Assembly: GCA_032164245.1 (NCBI GenBank)
Contig: JAVMKO010000001.1
Span: forward strand, 20,497,603 to 20,561,602
Direction of reading: 5' to 3'
Source: Sternotherus odoratus
Taxonomy: Eukaryota > Chordata > Testudines > Kinosternidae
Length of the DNA stretch: 64,000 nt
The stretch's first letter is position 1, and each line of letters begins with the position of its first letter. Below the pieces are notes generated by a model that made no database searches, was not told where the DNA came from, and saw only the letters and a list, made by a program, of their open reading frames with translations. Position numbers and translations under genes: made by a program. Below are positions 11,340 to 23,009 of this stretch, one piece after another.

Positions 11340-11760
11340 CATATTAGCCAACCCATTTGTCTCCCAATCTTCAACCCTAAACCTCACTTAGACAAAGAGG
11401 AGGCATTGTTGTACATACTTGATGTCAGGAGAACCCGTGCCTTCTATACTGACAGAACTAAACCTTTCAGAAAGACTCCCAAATTATTTGTGTCAATCAG
11501 AGACATGAAAAGTGTCTGCAGTCTCAAAGGAAAGACTTTCCAAGTGGATATCTGACTGTGTTAGCTGTTGCTACCAATCTTGTAATCTCCAACCACCTTC
11601 GGACATACAAACTCACCCTACAAGCTGTATTTCCACTTCTATGTCTTTCTCAAAAATGTTCCCATCATTGACATATGTAGAGCTGCGGCTTGAACCTCTG
11701 TACATATCTTTGCTGAGCACTATACAATGATTCACAACTCAGCATCCTATGCTGTGTTCG
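11340..11760 (+). pseudogene. DIRS tyrosine recombinase fragment
   Basis: Open segments carry HLDKEEALLYILDVRRTRAF, YTDRTKPFRKTPKLFVSIRD and, after a frame change, KDFPSG*L region words, ending with a relic of the RxxSxHxF-HY box near 11680-11740 (histidine TIH/TMIH context). DVRRxxAFYxxRTKPFR..QLFVS is the recognisable core of turtle DIRS recombinases. Frames are broken, so it is inactive. Confidence 0.55.
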
Positions 11761-12150
11761 TCTCGGATCTACTTACTTCAATACTGTCCACCTTAAAGGG
11801 AACTGGTCAATAGTTACCTAAAGTAGAGCACCCATTGGGACACTACTTGAAGAAGAAGAAAATGGTTACTAGCACTGTGTAGTAACTGGTTCTTCGAGAT
11901 ATGTGTCCTGATGTGTGCTCCGCTACCTGATCTCTTTCACCTCAGCTTTGGAGTTCTCTGCTATGGAGCTTCATGGTAGAGAATGAACTGAGGGTTATTT
12001 GCCTGTGCAATGCTATATAACAAGAGTATGAAATGTGAGGTTGAATAACATGCATATGCAAGCCAAATAGACACTGCCATGAGAAATTTCCATCGAAGAC
12101 AGGGCACAAGCACACCTAGAGTGCAGCACCCATAAGGGAACACAATTTGA

Positions 12151-12900
12151 AGAATCACCGTTACTGTATGGGGTGAGTAACCATTTCTTTCTGAAGGAAA
12201 AGGGAGAGAAAGTTAACTGTATTTTGCAGCATGCTATCTTGGAGGCAGTACATTCATAGGACCTAATAGGAAAGTCCATTCACTATATTTCAGTGCAAGC
12301 TCTAGGTGCCTCTGACACTGCTATAGGAAGGGATCCAGCTCATCTGTGGTCAGCAAACGTAGACTTGAGAAAGCAACCTCCATTAGATGTGCTGAATGAT
12401 TTTAGGCTGACCGAAGAGGGAAATTTTGGTGCATATGAGTAAAGAGAACATTGCAGAAATTGAGTCGTGAGGCTGCCAGTATGGGGACCAGGATTAAGAA
12501 TTTGTGGCTACTTGAGCTAGTTAGAAGACAACTTTTGAGAGATATGACAGCATGTGAAATATACATGGAGCTACTGGTCACAGATAACATCAAGATAACT
12601 TGCAGTAGCAAAGGAAATGGTGGGAGAATCTTCAGTGGTGATGAGTGGGCAGCAGAAGTGGAGAGAGAGTTGGGCATCATGAGGGAAAAGACAGGAAAAG
12701 AATAGCTATTTTGATTATATTTTACAATAGTTGTCTCATCCTTATTTCACCCCTTCCGCAGGATGTTTTAGATCACATTATCTTTGCAGCTTTTTTTGTG
12801 TGGTGGTGATGGGGTGTTAATGGACTATAAGATGCTACTATACCAGAACATATGGCCGTGCTGTCTGTTTTTGTCACTTTGATCATTTACATCTTCCATC
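12151..12900. other. Intron, no recognisable gene
   Basis: Low-GC to mixed sequence. An open stretch at 12451-12705 has no recognisable motif and no splice-site support. Nothing else is supported. Confidence 0.35.
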
Positions 12901-13790
12901 CAGTGCATACAAATGTGGTTATGTAAGCATAGTTTCTGTGCTGTAGTTGCGGGGGGGGGGGGGAGGGCAGAGCAGGGGACTACCATACATGGACACACTG
13001 AACCCAGTTCCCTTGGATCACTGCCTCTACCCCTCCACCCCCTGCCTGGATTGTTACATGGGCTGCCAGTGCTGGTGGGGACAGGCTGGCTTACCAGGGA
13101 AAACCTACCTGCTGCTGGCGGCCACTCCATCACTGGCTGCAGCAGTGATGTCACTGCTCTGATGCTGCTGTGCCCACCTCCCTGCTGTTGCTGCTGAGCA
13201 GAAGCCACATTCCAGGTCCCTGCTCCCCACCCCCGTTCCCATATCCCCTTAGACTGACCAGATAGCAAGTGTCAAAAACTGGCAGAGAGGGTGAGGGGTA
13301 ATACGTGCCTATGTGAGAAAAAGGCCCAAAAATCGGGACTGTGCCTACAAAATCAGGACATTTGGTCACTCTACCTTCTCTTCCCCATGGCCTGCCCCTT
13401 CCTCTCCCCACTATCCTGCTGCATTCTCCTCCCACTGTCTCTTTCCTCCACCCCACCACACCTCTTGCCCTGCTCTCCCACTCCCACGGCCACTTACCGT
13501 TGTATGGGAAACAGGCAGGCACTAGAACCCAGAAGGTAGCATCCAGCTGCTGTGGCAGTGTCTGGGAGCAGAGAAGAACAGCTGCTCTGTCCCACCCCTT
13601 CTGCTCCCCATGGGCTGAAATGTGCCAGAGGGTGCAGAGTGGGAAGGACAGAACCTCCTTTACCCCGGCCCCCAGTGTCACTTCCCCCACTGCAGGCTGA
13701 GCAGAGCAAACCCAGCAGGGCAGCTCGGTGCTCACATAAATCAGGGGCAGAGCGGGAGCACATGACCTTGCATACCCCTCCCCCCCCAAA
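12901..13790. repeat. GC-rich repeat cluster
   Basis: Starts with a run of about 14 G near 12949 and contains CTG/CAG-rich and CCTCCCC-rich stretches. The part at 13670-13780 (CCCCCACTGCAGGCTGAGCA, GAGCAAACCCAGCAGGGCAG) recurs at 62560-62640, so at least part is an interspersed family. Many overlapping open frames on both strands reflect composition only. Confidence 0.45.
13251..13373. mobile_element. Short hAT-like MITE
   Basis: AGACTGACCAGATAGCAAGT at one end and AGGACATTTGGTCACTCT at the other form an imperfect inverted repeat around GGGTGAGGGGTAATACG and AAAATCGGGACTGTGCC. This is a pattern I recognise as abundant in turtle and crocodilian DNA. It lies inside the GC-rich cluster. Confidence 0.5.
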
Positions 13791-14104
13791 CTACACCCAT
13801 GTATATGAGGTGTTTTTCTTTATTAGATGTGAAAGACAATCTGGTGATATCATCAGTCTGCAATATGTTCTGAGAAGGCTGCTCGAATGGAACATACTGT
13901 AATTCAAAGTTTACTTTAATGGTTTCATGGTTTGCAGATGCACAATCATTTGCTTTCCATTGCCCAGTTCAATTGATTATTTATTTTCAAGGGGATACCT
14001 CCAATAGTAGTAATGAAAATAGTGCCTCACCCCAGTAAAACACTCGGGAGTCCAAATAATTCTGAGGGCTTCATAAATGACCAATGAGATCACTAACAGA
14101 TGAA
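13791..14104. other. Intron, no recognisable gene
   Basis: Unremarkable mixed sequence between repeats. No coding or repeat signal is supported. Confidence 0.35.
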
Positions 14105-14950
14105 AGATCGTAGACTTCAAGACCAGACGGGACTACCAGACCATCCAGTCTGCCCTCATGCACATTGCAGGCAGCACCCAGCCCCAGCACACTAAACCCA
14201 ACCATAGAAATTAGACCGAAATATTACAGATCACAGGACACTAGATTGTTCTGTGCCACAGGCAGAGATCAGGAGGGACTGAAATGCATCAGTGCCCAAG
14301 GCCCCTGTAATGGCAGGAAAATAATTGTGAGAGATATACCCAATTATTTCTGTCAAGAGACCCACACCTACATGCTGCAGAGGATGGCAAAAAAAACCTC
14401 AAGGTGACTGTCAGCCTGACCTGGGGGAAAATTCCTTCTCAACCCCCAAATATATCAAGTTACAACCTGAGCATGCGAGCCAGTACCTGCTAGCCAAATA
14501 CCTGAGCAAGAGACTGCTTAGTGCCACCTCAGAACCCTGACCCTCCACAACCAATGTCGCATCTCCAGCTGTGGCCATCCCTAAAGCTTCAGAGGAAGGA
14601 GATTAAAAAAAAAAATGGTGGGGTAGGAAGGAATCCCTTATTGACCCCTGTAGGTGGCTGGTTGAAACCCTGAAGAAAGAGCTTTTAGGAACATTAGACA
14701 TAAACTGGAAGTGATCCTCTGCACTGCTGAGCACAAGCAGCCCTGTTGTACAGCTGTACTCATAAATGTCTAGCTCTCTCTTAAAATTAATTGTTTGCCC
14801 CAGAACTCCTATTGGGCGGCTGTTCTGGAACCTCACCCCTCTAATGGTTAGAACCCTGGCCAGGGGAGGGTCTCCACCCACTAAGCCTGGTAAAGGGGCA
14901 AGAAGGAGTGCATCTGAAGGCACTGCTCTTCCAAATAGGTGCCTAAGTTG
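14105..14950 (-). mobile_element. CR1 LINE 3' region, minus strand
   Basis: Read on the + strand: AGACTTCAAGACCAGACGGG, then ACCATCCAGTCTGCCCTCAT, GACCTGGGGGAAAATTCCTT and later TTTGCCCCAGAACTCCTATT. These are the inverse of CR1-type 3' untranslated sequence and match a second copy at 43277-43670. The leftmost end corresponds to the 3' terminus of the LINE. The coding part is too decayed to translate. Confidence 0.55.
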
Positions 14951-17900
14951 GTTCCAGCATGGCAAAGAGCACCATCAATCCCACTGCCAGAAGTGACACT
15001 GTCAACTTCTTCAGCACTGCAACAAGAGACCGACTCAGTGCTGACCACTCCAGGGGTGTTTGTGGCAGCAAGAAATCTGCTCTGCCTTTCTGTTCAGGTG
15101 TCTCCTTCCTTACAAGAGTCCAATCCCTTGGCAATGCTGCCCTGATCCTATGAGTCTGGAATGATAGTTGTTGATGCTATAAAGTGCTGTTAATTATTCT
15201 ATTTATCTGCAACAGGTTACCGTTACTAGTGCAAGGAAAGTAGCGTTGTGTGTTATTTTTAGTTCAGAAACTGCCTGCTGGAGTCAAATGTGGTTGTCTG
15301 AACAGACAGGATTTAGAATCAGTAAAGGAGCTCTCATGACTAGATATGGGCCACAAGGTTTTTGATAGTTACACAGTGCCTTAATCAGGTATCCTACGTG
15401 AACTTCATTGTCTACTTCAGTGTCTCATTTAGCTTGCTGCCCTAACATATGGGGATGTTGGTGATTAATAAATGCAGTAGCTATCTTGGTTCAGTTTACT
15501 GAATCATTTCAGAACTCTGATAAGAACTGAAAGTCAGAAGTCAGAACGTCAAATCAAACAACAGATGGAATTTAGATCAAAAATATTGTCTGTGAAAACT
15601 ACATTCTCCCACCAATTTTTTTTTACATCTGTACTCTGCGGGGAAGTGAAAATTACCTTGATGGATCTAAGAATTGAGTTGGGTACAAGGTTCTCAGTTG
15701 TCCAAGGTAAGCAGGAAAAGTAGTATTTATCAATCAGAGGGCCTGGCCTCTAGAAATGTGTGCAAAGAACAATTAGTCATTGAATTTCAGCCTCTGAGCA
15801 TTTAAAGTATGATGGTCATGAATATAGGAAAAATAATGCCATCTTTGTAATGTTTGAGATCAATGTCCTGACATAGGTAGATGTTTTTAATTATTCTTGG
15901 TAAAAGCAGAGCCTTAGATGGACACAGATAAATCAAATGGAATTTTGGTTTTATATAATCCCTGTCACCTATTTCAAAGCATTTTATCCCATATGAGTTA
16001 CAGACTTTTGTATCACATTGTACTTATAGCTGAATGGAGCAGCCAGTAGGCACCTGGCAATAGTTCCTACTCAGCCTTGATCATTAGATTGTGTTTTGAT
16101 TGAGATACAATGTTGGTCATTACTCTAGGGATTTCCCCTATTCATCTGGAGAACAGACATAGCAAAGCAGAAAGGACCTTAATTTTGCATCTCATCCAAA
16201 GGCTGATACCTCTCATGATTTAGTGCTGCTTAGAGCTGTACTGCACTGTCTATGCTTCTGTAAAACCCAATCCTAGGGTAGGATTATAACTCATGACTTT
16301 CAATCCAGAAGTAGCAACATAACTAGTTTATTCCTATGCCTTAGCAAAGTTATTTCCCTTGGTATTTCAGTTAGCGTGTAATTCTCCATGTGTTCATTCT
16401 TTACTTGTTTGATCAATAATTAGGTATGTTTTTGCCTGCAGAACTTAATTTCTTTGAAGAAAATTCTGTATTCTTACAGAATATATATATGATCAAATCC
16501 TAGACCAGCCTTTTGTACTAAATTACAGGCAGGATTTGTGGATTTAGTCCGGTCCCTGTTTTCTTCTTTGATATGTAATTAGGTCCTTGCATTTTGCAGA
16601 CTAGCTTCACATCTGCTTACTGGTCTGTTTTCCCACAGAAAGATTATAATTGTACAATGAGAACAAACTAATCCCCCCAATCTTCCATAAAAACCCCTAT
16701 AAATGTGGAGAACTGTACGCTACATGCATTTTAGGGGCTTATTTTTTCACCTTTCCACTGATGGTAGTGAAAATCAGGCCTCCCTGGCTTGTGAAGATGC
16801 CATATTTGTTAAACAAAGTTGGCACTGTGCACCTGCAGCACCTTTGGCAGAGGCAGCCACTTGCCGGTCTGTTACCAAACTATAAACTTAGAAAAATATA
16901 TTTGTTTTTCTCTTTGTAGTTACAGTCTGAATTAATTTCACAATGCTGCTGCTGCAGCAGGAAAATCTCTGCTGTTTAGCAATAAAGGAACATAAGTGGA
17001 GACAGTAAAGGCTTTTTTTTCTTTCCATACTGCTACTCTCTTTTTCTCTTTAGTTAGAGATGACTGGGCTATTTTTAAAAGGGATGTTGAAGAGAGGAAA
17101 TTTGAGAACAGAGGAGGTGAGGGAAGAAAGAACCTCATTATAATTTAGGGGGAGAATGTCAAACAACAACATATGAGGTTGGATGTCTTCCTGAAAAAGT
17201 CCGTTTCAACATGGCTACGAGTTGTCCAGATCCCTTGCTCAGTTGACAGATGTGTGAGGCTGGGTCTCCTGTCTTTCATTGTCACTCTCCTGTCAGTTCT
17301 TTCCCATGCTCCACTCCATTTTTCCTTTTTATTTTTTTCTCCCTTTTCCCTACCCTTTGAATTTGACTGAGCCAATGACAACAAGAGCTCCTTTGTTTCA
17401 CACATGTCATGCAAGCTGTAGCTCTGGTGGTTTTCTGAAAGTTATAATAGGAATAATAATACTTAAATGCAGTAAGTTCATATAAGTTGCATTATATGGC
17501 TTAATCCTAGAAAGACAGTTTGTTGGAAGTGTGTCTTCATATCTCTAAGTCTGGAGACCTTCACCTATCCCACAAGGAACTGGAAAACTAAAAAATGGTC
17601 ATGGGAGAACCTGGGCTGAAATAAGTTACCTTGTTCTGAGGAGGCCTATTTTAAAAAAATCTTTAAGATTGAAGTTCCTGGTTGCCTGTGACCTGTTCTG
17701 TGTGAAACTTGGTGGTTGTGGTTGACCGCAGGATCAGTACCCAAAAAAGGGGGGGGGAGGAAAGAAGGGGGGCTGGTTCCTGGCAATTGTGTTCTTGTTT
17801 CCCACTGCTGAGTTTTGCCTGGTTTCTGCCATAAATGGTAAACTGAGACACACACACACACACCAGGCCCCACAAATTAGTCCTCCTTGCCATCCAACAT

Positions 17901-19202
17901 GGCTGGGCTCCTGTCTTCCTTGGTGTGTCTTTGGGTGGGAGAGAGCGGTGGTTTACCAAACTGCCTGCACCTCAGTATCTTCTGAGAGTAGCTTTAGTTT
18001 TCAGGAGACTGAAAAAGTGGATCCTAAAGATTTCTTCCAAATATTCAAGAGGCCATTTCTGTGGGGCAGGTGGCCTGACTTAGCGCATTAAGTTTATATA
18101 ATGGGGGGAGTGGGGAGGAAAGTTTCCCATGAATGAAAGCTGAGGTTTGTGGGGTTTAGGTCTGACTAACAAAAGGTTTACACAACTTTAGCCTTCTGCC
18201 ATTTTCTACATTAGAGGGGAAGGGAATGTATGTGATACAAATTGCTGCCAATTTTCAGTTTCATGACATCTCACAAAATAAAACAAAAAAATGAATTGAT
18301 GCAAACCATTAGAAAGTTAATGTGAAAATATTATTTTGCCTTTACATATGTAATATAAGGGCTGGTATGTTTGAACATTATAACGGGTAGAGAATATTAA
18401 TAAATTAATACTCAAAATGTGATTAGAACTTTTTACTACTCTGTATTTTTATTCCATAGAGTTAAAACTATTGAAGGAAATGTGACTTAGTTAAGAATCT
18501 GATTTTGTCAGTTTCACCAATTGGCATATTAATTTACACTAAATTTGCAAAATGCCCTGGTGAATGCAAACAAAATGTGTCATTTGTAGATCTAAGTAAA
18601 GAACAGATGCCTGTGTCTCATGCAAAGTTCCTTTCTGAGGCTGTCAGAAAAGAAGCATTTTGAGACTGAGTGAGTTTTGGCAGATGGTATTATAATTGAA
18701 ATAAAAGGAAAATAATCTTCCAAATTCATACATATTTCCTTGTCATTAGAATGCCAAGGGATTTCTAATGTACAGTAATATTTAAAGTTTGGAATGACTC
18801 AATTTGAGTGTCCCCATAAATATAACTAATGCTATTGTATAATGATGAGTAAGTTATGACTTTAAGTTTCAGAAGGTTGTTATACATAACTAAAACATAG
18901 TATTATCTATTGTGCAACAAGCCAAAACAAATAAAAGTGATTTTTACATCTTCTGTTTGGACTTCTACAGAAAAACAATGAAGCCACTCAGGAATTACAA
19001 GATGATTCTAATCTCTCATCCAGTAGTGTAAATCTAGTATATTTAATATCTTAATCACTGTCAATTCTGTTTTATTTGTCATAGTGATCTAATATTCTTA
19101 TACCATGCCCTTCATCATAGTATCTGAACACCTAATCCAGAATTATGGATACTGTCCAGACCTGTTGAACATGTTACTAAAAATATAACACTCCAGGGAT
19201 GG
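14951..19202. other. Long intron stretch without recognised genes
   Basis: Mostly AT-rich unique-looking sequence. A (CA)n microsatellite lies at 17848-17868 and a GGGGGGG run with purine-rich flank near 17750-17772. Open stretches at 16650-16919 and 17173-17370 have no motif or splice support. Confidence 0.4.
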
Positions 19203-19277
19203 GTAGTAAATAATGTTTGAGGTGTCCAGTGCAAGTCACCACAGACTGTGGTGCCTTCCTCAAACATTATTTACTAC
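19203..19277. repeat. Perfect 20-bp hairpin with nested inner hairpin
   Basis: Left stem 19203-19222 (GTAGTAAATAATGTTTGAGG) is the exact inverse of 19258-19277. The 35-nt loop contains CACCACA-GAC-TGTGGTG (19237-19253), a second perfect 7-bp stem. It could be a recent inverted duplication, a tiny MITE, or a small-RNA precursor. Confidence 0.7.
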
Positions 19278-19324
19278 TATAATACAATTGCAATGGTCAC
19301 AAGGTAGAGAAAGAAAAAAATGTA

Positions 19325-19545
19325 AAATTTGCCATATTGGATCTGACTATTGATCCATTTCCTCTTAGGTCCTGTTCCCAACAGTGGCCAATATCTCATG
19401 CTTCTGAGGAATTTAAAACCCCTACCTTGTCCCTGATAAATGCGCCTATCCAATTTTACACAGACGGATATGGGAGTTGAAGAAGGAATTCTTTCCTGAC
19501 CACTTGAAGACAAATCAGTTTATCCCTCAAAGCATGAGATTTGAT
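19325..19545 (-). mobile_element. CR1-type LINE tail fragment, minus strand
   Basis: TTGCCATATTGGATCTGACT, then AACAGTGGCCAATATCTCAT and AAGGAATTCTTTCCTGACCA match the inverse of a common CR1 3' region in reptiles. Truncated, with no open frame. Confidence 0.5.
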
Positions 19546-19854
19546 TAGTCTTAGCCTTATCTGGATGCTCTATTGTTTATACATTTATCTATCCCTTTTT
19601 AATAATAAGGCTATAGTATTTGCTTCAATGACCTAAAATATAGAATAGCCACTTTTTCTGAAGAATTCCCCAAAAAAGAAAAAAAGGGAAAATGTATTGT
19701 GCTAAATGACGTTTTGACAAGTTGCTTGAGGACTTTAGAGATATGGTAGAGCAGGAGTAGTAATGTAAAAAGGATTTTCTGAGTTTGATAGAAAAGTGAG
19801 TCGGTTATTTGCAAGGCTATATTAACAAAATCAGATTAATTTGAATAAATAACA

Positions 19855-20000
19855 GTAGAGCCTGGTATGGATACAAAATTTGTATCCGCATCCGATATGT
19901 GATCTGCAAACATGTTGCACGGATATCCACAGATTTGCAGGACTCTATATATCCGCAGGTCTAAGAGGGGGCTACCTACTGAATATTACAATGCACAAAA
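19855..20000. repeat. Short repeat built from TATCCGCA words
   Basis: ACAAATTTGTATCCGCATCC, CACGGATATCCACAGATTTG and ATATATCCGCAGG form overlapping inverted words (ATCCGC/GCGGAT). It looks like an old MITE. The ends are not defined. Confidence 0.35.
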
Positions 20001-20399
20001 AATGATGTGGCTGTAGTTTTAGCTAATATATATCAAGGGGAACTATAATATGGAAGACGTTCTCCTTCCTGTGATGGATGGTGTAATAGTTTATTATCAA
20101 AGGGGAAAATCTGAATCTTAAGGGATCTTAAGCTTTAAGACAATATTTATTGTTATCTATAGTATGAGAACACCAGTGAAATGTTCTGTGTACGAGTAGA
20201 ACAAATGTGCCCAAAGTTGTGCACAAAGATCAAATAAGAGTTATTGAGGGGAAGCAAGCTGCTAGCAAAGGGAGAATGCTCATTAATGTTCTCCCTTTAT
20301 ACATTTCAGAGGAAACAGATATTATCTTCAGATCTTGAAAAGGTGTTTGAGGTAGGCAACAGGTCGTGCAATAATTTAGGCTGCTAAATAATTTAAGCC

Positions 20400-20610
20400 T
20401 AAATTTTCAAAAATGTCCGCTGATTTTGGGTGCCTCAATTATTGTAGCCCAAGTTGAAACACCTTAAGGAGGCTTGATTTCCAGAAAGTGTGAGCACCCG
20501 TCCTCTGAAAATCAGGATCATTTAACATGTCTTAATTTGGGCTACACAATTGAGGCACACCAAATCACTAGCCCTGTTTGAAATTTTAAGGCTTAAGCAC
20601 TTTTGAACAC
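20400..20610. repeat. Imperfect palindromic repeat
   Basis: Left words GGGTGCCTCAATTATTGTAG and CCCAAGTTGAAACACC are answered on the right by AATTTGGGCTACACAATTGA and GGCACACC in inverse order, around GTGAGCACCCGTCCTCTGAA. This layout is typical of a MITE-like family with AAAATCAGG words in reptile genomes. No clear target duplication. Confidence 0.45.
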
Positions 20611-20620
20611 TTTGCCCCAA

Positions 20621-21378
20621 GCCTTTGGTTGTTTCTACAGTGCCTACACCTTTGTGGATGTTACTGGCGTGGGGGGGGGGGGGGAGTGATTATCTCTGAA
20701 AGGCTTTAATATATTCTGTGGTTTGCTAAACTTTAAATAAGTGCATAACTTTGCTTGAGGAAGACAATAAGTGCAACTGGAATTACCAGTTTAGCCATCC
20801 CTTAACAGTTTCTCACTGCTATAGGTTTCTTTGTTGCAATGGAAAAGTTGTAGTAGGATTGTTGACAAATCTTGTGATTAAAAAAAATCAACAACAAAAC
20901 AAAATAAAACAAAACTTAATTTTCATGATGTTTGGTGTTCCAGTTAAAGCCCGAGCTCGTACAGTCAGAAAACAATATCAGAATCTTAGCTTTCAAGTTT
21001 TAAAATATAAGCTTTTAGCTCTCATGGTTGTGGAGAAAAGTTTGAAAATATAGACATCAAAGGCTCAAAGAGAAGACATAAAAAGAGCTAAGAATTATTA
21101 TTTGAAAAGTCGCATGATTTTTAAACTAGTATCATGGTATTTGAGTGCCACATAATTATGTAATGTGTGGGTTTGGCAATACTGGAATATTTGCCTAATA
21201 ATAATTGCATAGCATAGTTGAGTTGAAAAGATTATGTTGAAAGGTTCTATATTAGAAGAATGGTGGGGCAGCGGTAGCACACTATTTATCCAGGGATTGC
21301 TACCTGTTAGTTTGATTAGTGTGGTTGAGAACAGGGGGGTGCATTTACAAGGGCTGATTTTCTATATATAGTTATTTG
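20621..21378. other. Intron, no recognisable gene
   Basis: Contains a run of about 15 G near 20671 and otherwise AT-rich unique-looking sequence. No coding evidence. Confidence 0.4.
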
Positions 21379-21990
21379 TAGGGCTATCAATTAATCGCAG
21401 ATTTAAAAAATTAATTGTGATTAATCGTACTGTTAAACAATAGAGTACCAATTTAAATTTATTAACTATTTTGGATGTTTTTCTACATTTTTAAATATAT
21501 TGATTTCTGTTACAACACAGAACACAAAATGTACAGTGTTCACTTTGTATTATTATTTTTGATTACAAATATTTTCTTGTAAAAACGATAAACAAAAGAA
21601 ATATATTTTTCAATTCACCTCATATAAGTACTGTAGTGCAATCTCTTTATTGTTAAAGTGTAACTTAGAAATGCAGATTTTCTTGTTACATAACTGCGCT
21701 CAAAAACAAAACCATGTAAAACTTTCCAGCCTACAAATCCACTCAGTCCTAGTTCTTGTTTACCAATCACTAAGGCAAACAAATGTATTTACATTTACGG
21801 GAGATTCTGTGAGAACAGGCATTCTTGCGGCACTTTTTTAGCCAGATACGTGCCAGATATGCTAAACATTCGTATGCCCCTTCATCCTTTGGCCACCATT
21901 CTAGAGGTCATGTTTCCATGCTGATGATGCTCGTTAAAGAAATAATGCTCATTAAAGAAATTAATGTATTAAAATGTTCCAAGCAGTTGC
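21379..21990 (-). mobile_element. Single arm of the foldback hAT family
   Basis: Starts TAGGGCTATCAATTAATCGC, the same terminus as the complete copy at 45864. The inverse strand then carries decayed hAT C-terminal sequence (inverse of 21760-21930, with words matching CCAAAGGATGAAGGGGCATA and GCATATCTGGCACGTATCTG). The right arm is missing, so this copy is truncated near 21990 or is a single-arm relative. It supplies the uninterrupted sequence (TTTTTAAATATATTGATTTC, 21490-21509) that shows where the MITE at 46010 inserted. Confidence 0.6.
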
Positions 21991-23001
21991 AGAAGAATCA
22001 TCATAAAGTTTCACTCCTCCAGAATGGTTACAACATGTGTGCATGGAATCTATATATTCCTGGTGTATTTGGGGTAAATATCTGCAGTGAAAATGAAAGA
22101 TAAAAATATTCTAGTTTTTTTTTTGTTTTTAACTGATTGATTATCTTTTTTCCTCACTTGTAACAAGAGCAAGAATGTGGGCAGCCAACTATCTTTACAT
22201 TAAAGATGTGCTTTAGCCTTTGGCTGCAGACTTGAGACGCTTGTATGCTGAACACCAGATTGTTGTGTCTTGAAGAGGTCTGTAATTTTTCATGTGGCTT
22301 GTTGAGTCAGTAACCAAATTTAAAGTTTCCTGGTTATAATAATAGTTCAGAGTGGTCAGAAACTCCATATGCTCTTGGTGTAGATTATTAAATATTAAAG
22401 CACACAGTAAGGGCAATTAAAAAGAGGTTGAAAAGCAAATGTGAGAAAATAAATTCTAATATAATAAGATCAGTCACTTATTAGGCAGCAAATATCAGTG
22501 TGTAAAAAAAGCTGCATTTATAAAGTCAATAATCAGGTATCAAAGGTTGAAAAAAATCAAACACTCAAAAGATCAAAAAGAATATCATTTTCCAATATGT
22601 TGTTTTTAAAGTCCAAAAAATGTATCGTTGTAAAGCTGTTTTAATAAAATCATTTTCAAAGGGACAGTGTTTCAGGTCGGAAGTTTAAGTGCAGTACCGC
22701 AATCCTACTGAACTAAGTAATATAAATTGATAACATTGAATAGCATCTATATACTCTAGTCTGCTTTTCCAGAGGCAAAATGAGTTAGCTACATGGAGAA
22801 CGCAATACCATATGAATTAATGTCATAACCACAGTATCAACAAAATACAGTACTCCTGAACTATTCTTGGGAAGTATGTATGTAACATGTAACTATTATA
22901 ATGATCTCATTGGATGCTGATCACTGACCACACAGATAGATACCAAAATATCCCCAAAGGGTTTGCCATTTAAGGGTGGGATTTTCAAAGTGTTCAGCAT
23001 T
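21991..23001. other. Intron, no recognisable gene
   Basis: AT-rich. A minus-strand open stretch at 22213-22416 has protein-like composition but no motif I recognise and no start or splice context. Confidence 0.35.
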
Positions 23002-23009
23002 GGCCAAAC

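Larger units (their letters stand above)
9566..12150 (+). mobile_element. DIRS-type retrotransposon, degenerate copy 1
   Basis: Inverted ends: 9581-9618 GTGCCCCTATGGGTGCTCCA plus TTATAGGTGCGCTTGTGCC, against 12101-12145, whose inverse reads TTCCCTTATGGGTGCTGCAC plus TCTAGGTGTGCTTGTGCCC. Near the 3' end a second inverted junction (arms 11823-11870 and 11881-11926) matches the internal complementary region of DIRS elements. A Gag-like stretch at 10000-10110 reads SQCIRCLGEFRISQKCSFCL, and a tyrosine recombinase-like fragment lies at 11340-11760. The reverse transcriptase region is absent or unrecognisable. A GC-rich MITE-like insert occupies about 10575-10810. Known: DIRS elements integrate with a tyrosine recombinase and make no target duplication; none is seen here. 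Confidence 0.62.

Noticed and set aside
12451..12705. 84-codon open frame ending KTGKE
   Set aside because: No recognisable motif, no promoter or splice evidence, and length within chance expectation.
12913..13902. Overlapping open frames up to 212 codons in GC-rich DNA
   Set aside because: Low-complexity Pro/Ser/Gly translations, no domain, no splice context, and part of the sequence recurs at 62560. Treated as repeat.
22213..22416. Minus-strand open stretch with protein-like composition (QDTTIWCSAYKRLK)
   Set aside because: Could be a processed pseudogene fragment, but I recognise no family and see no poly(A) tail or flanking duplication. A protein search would decide.
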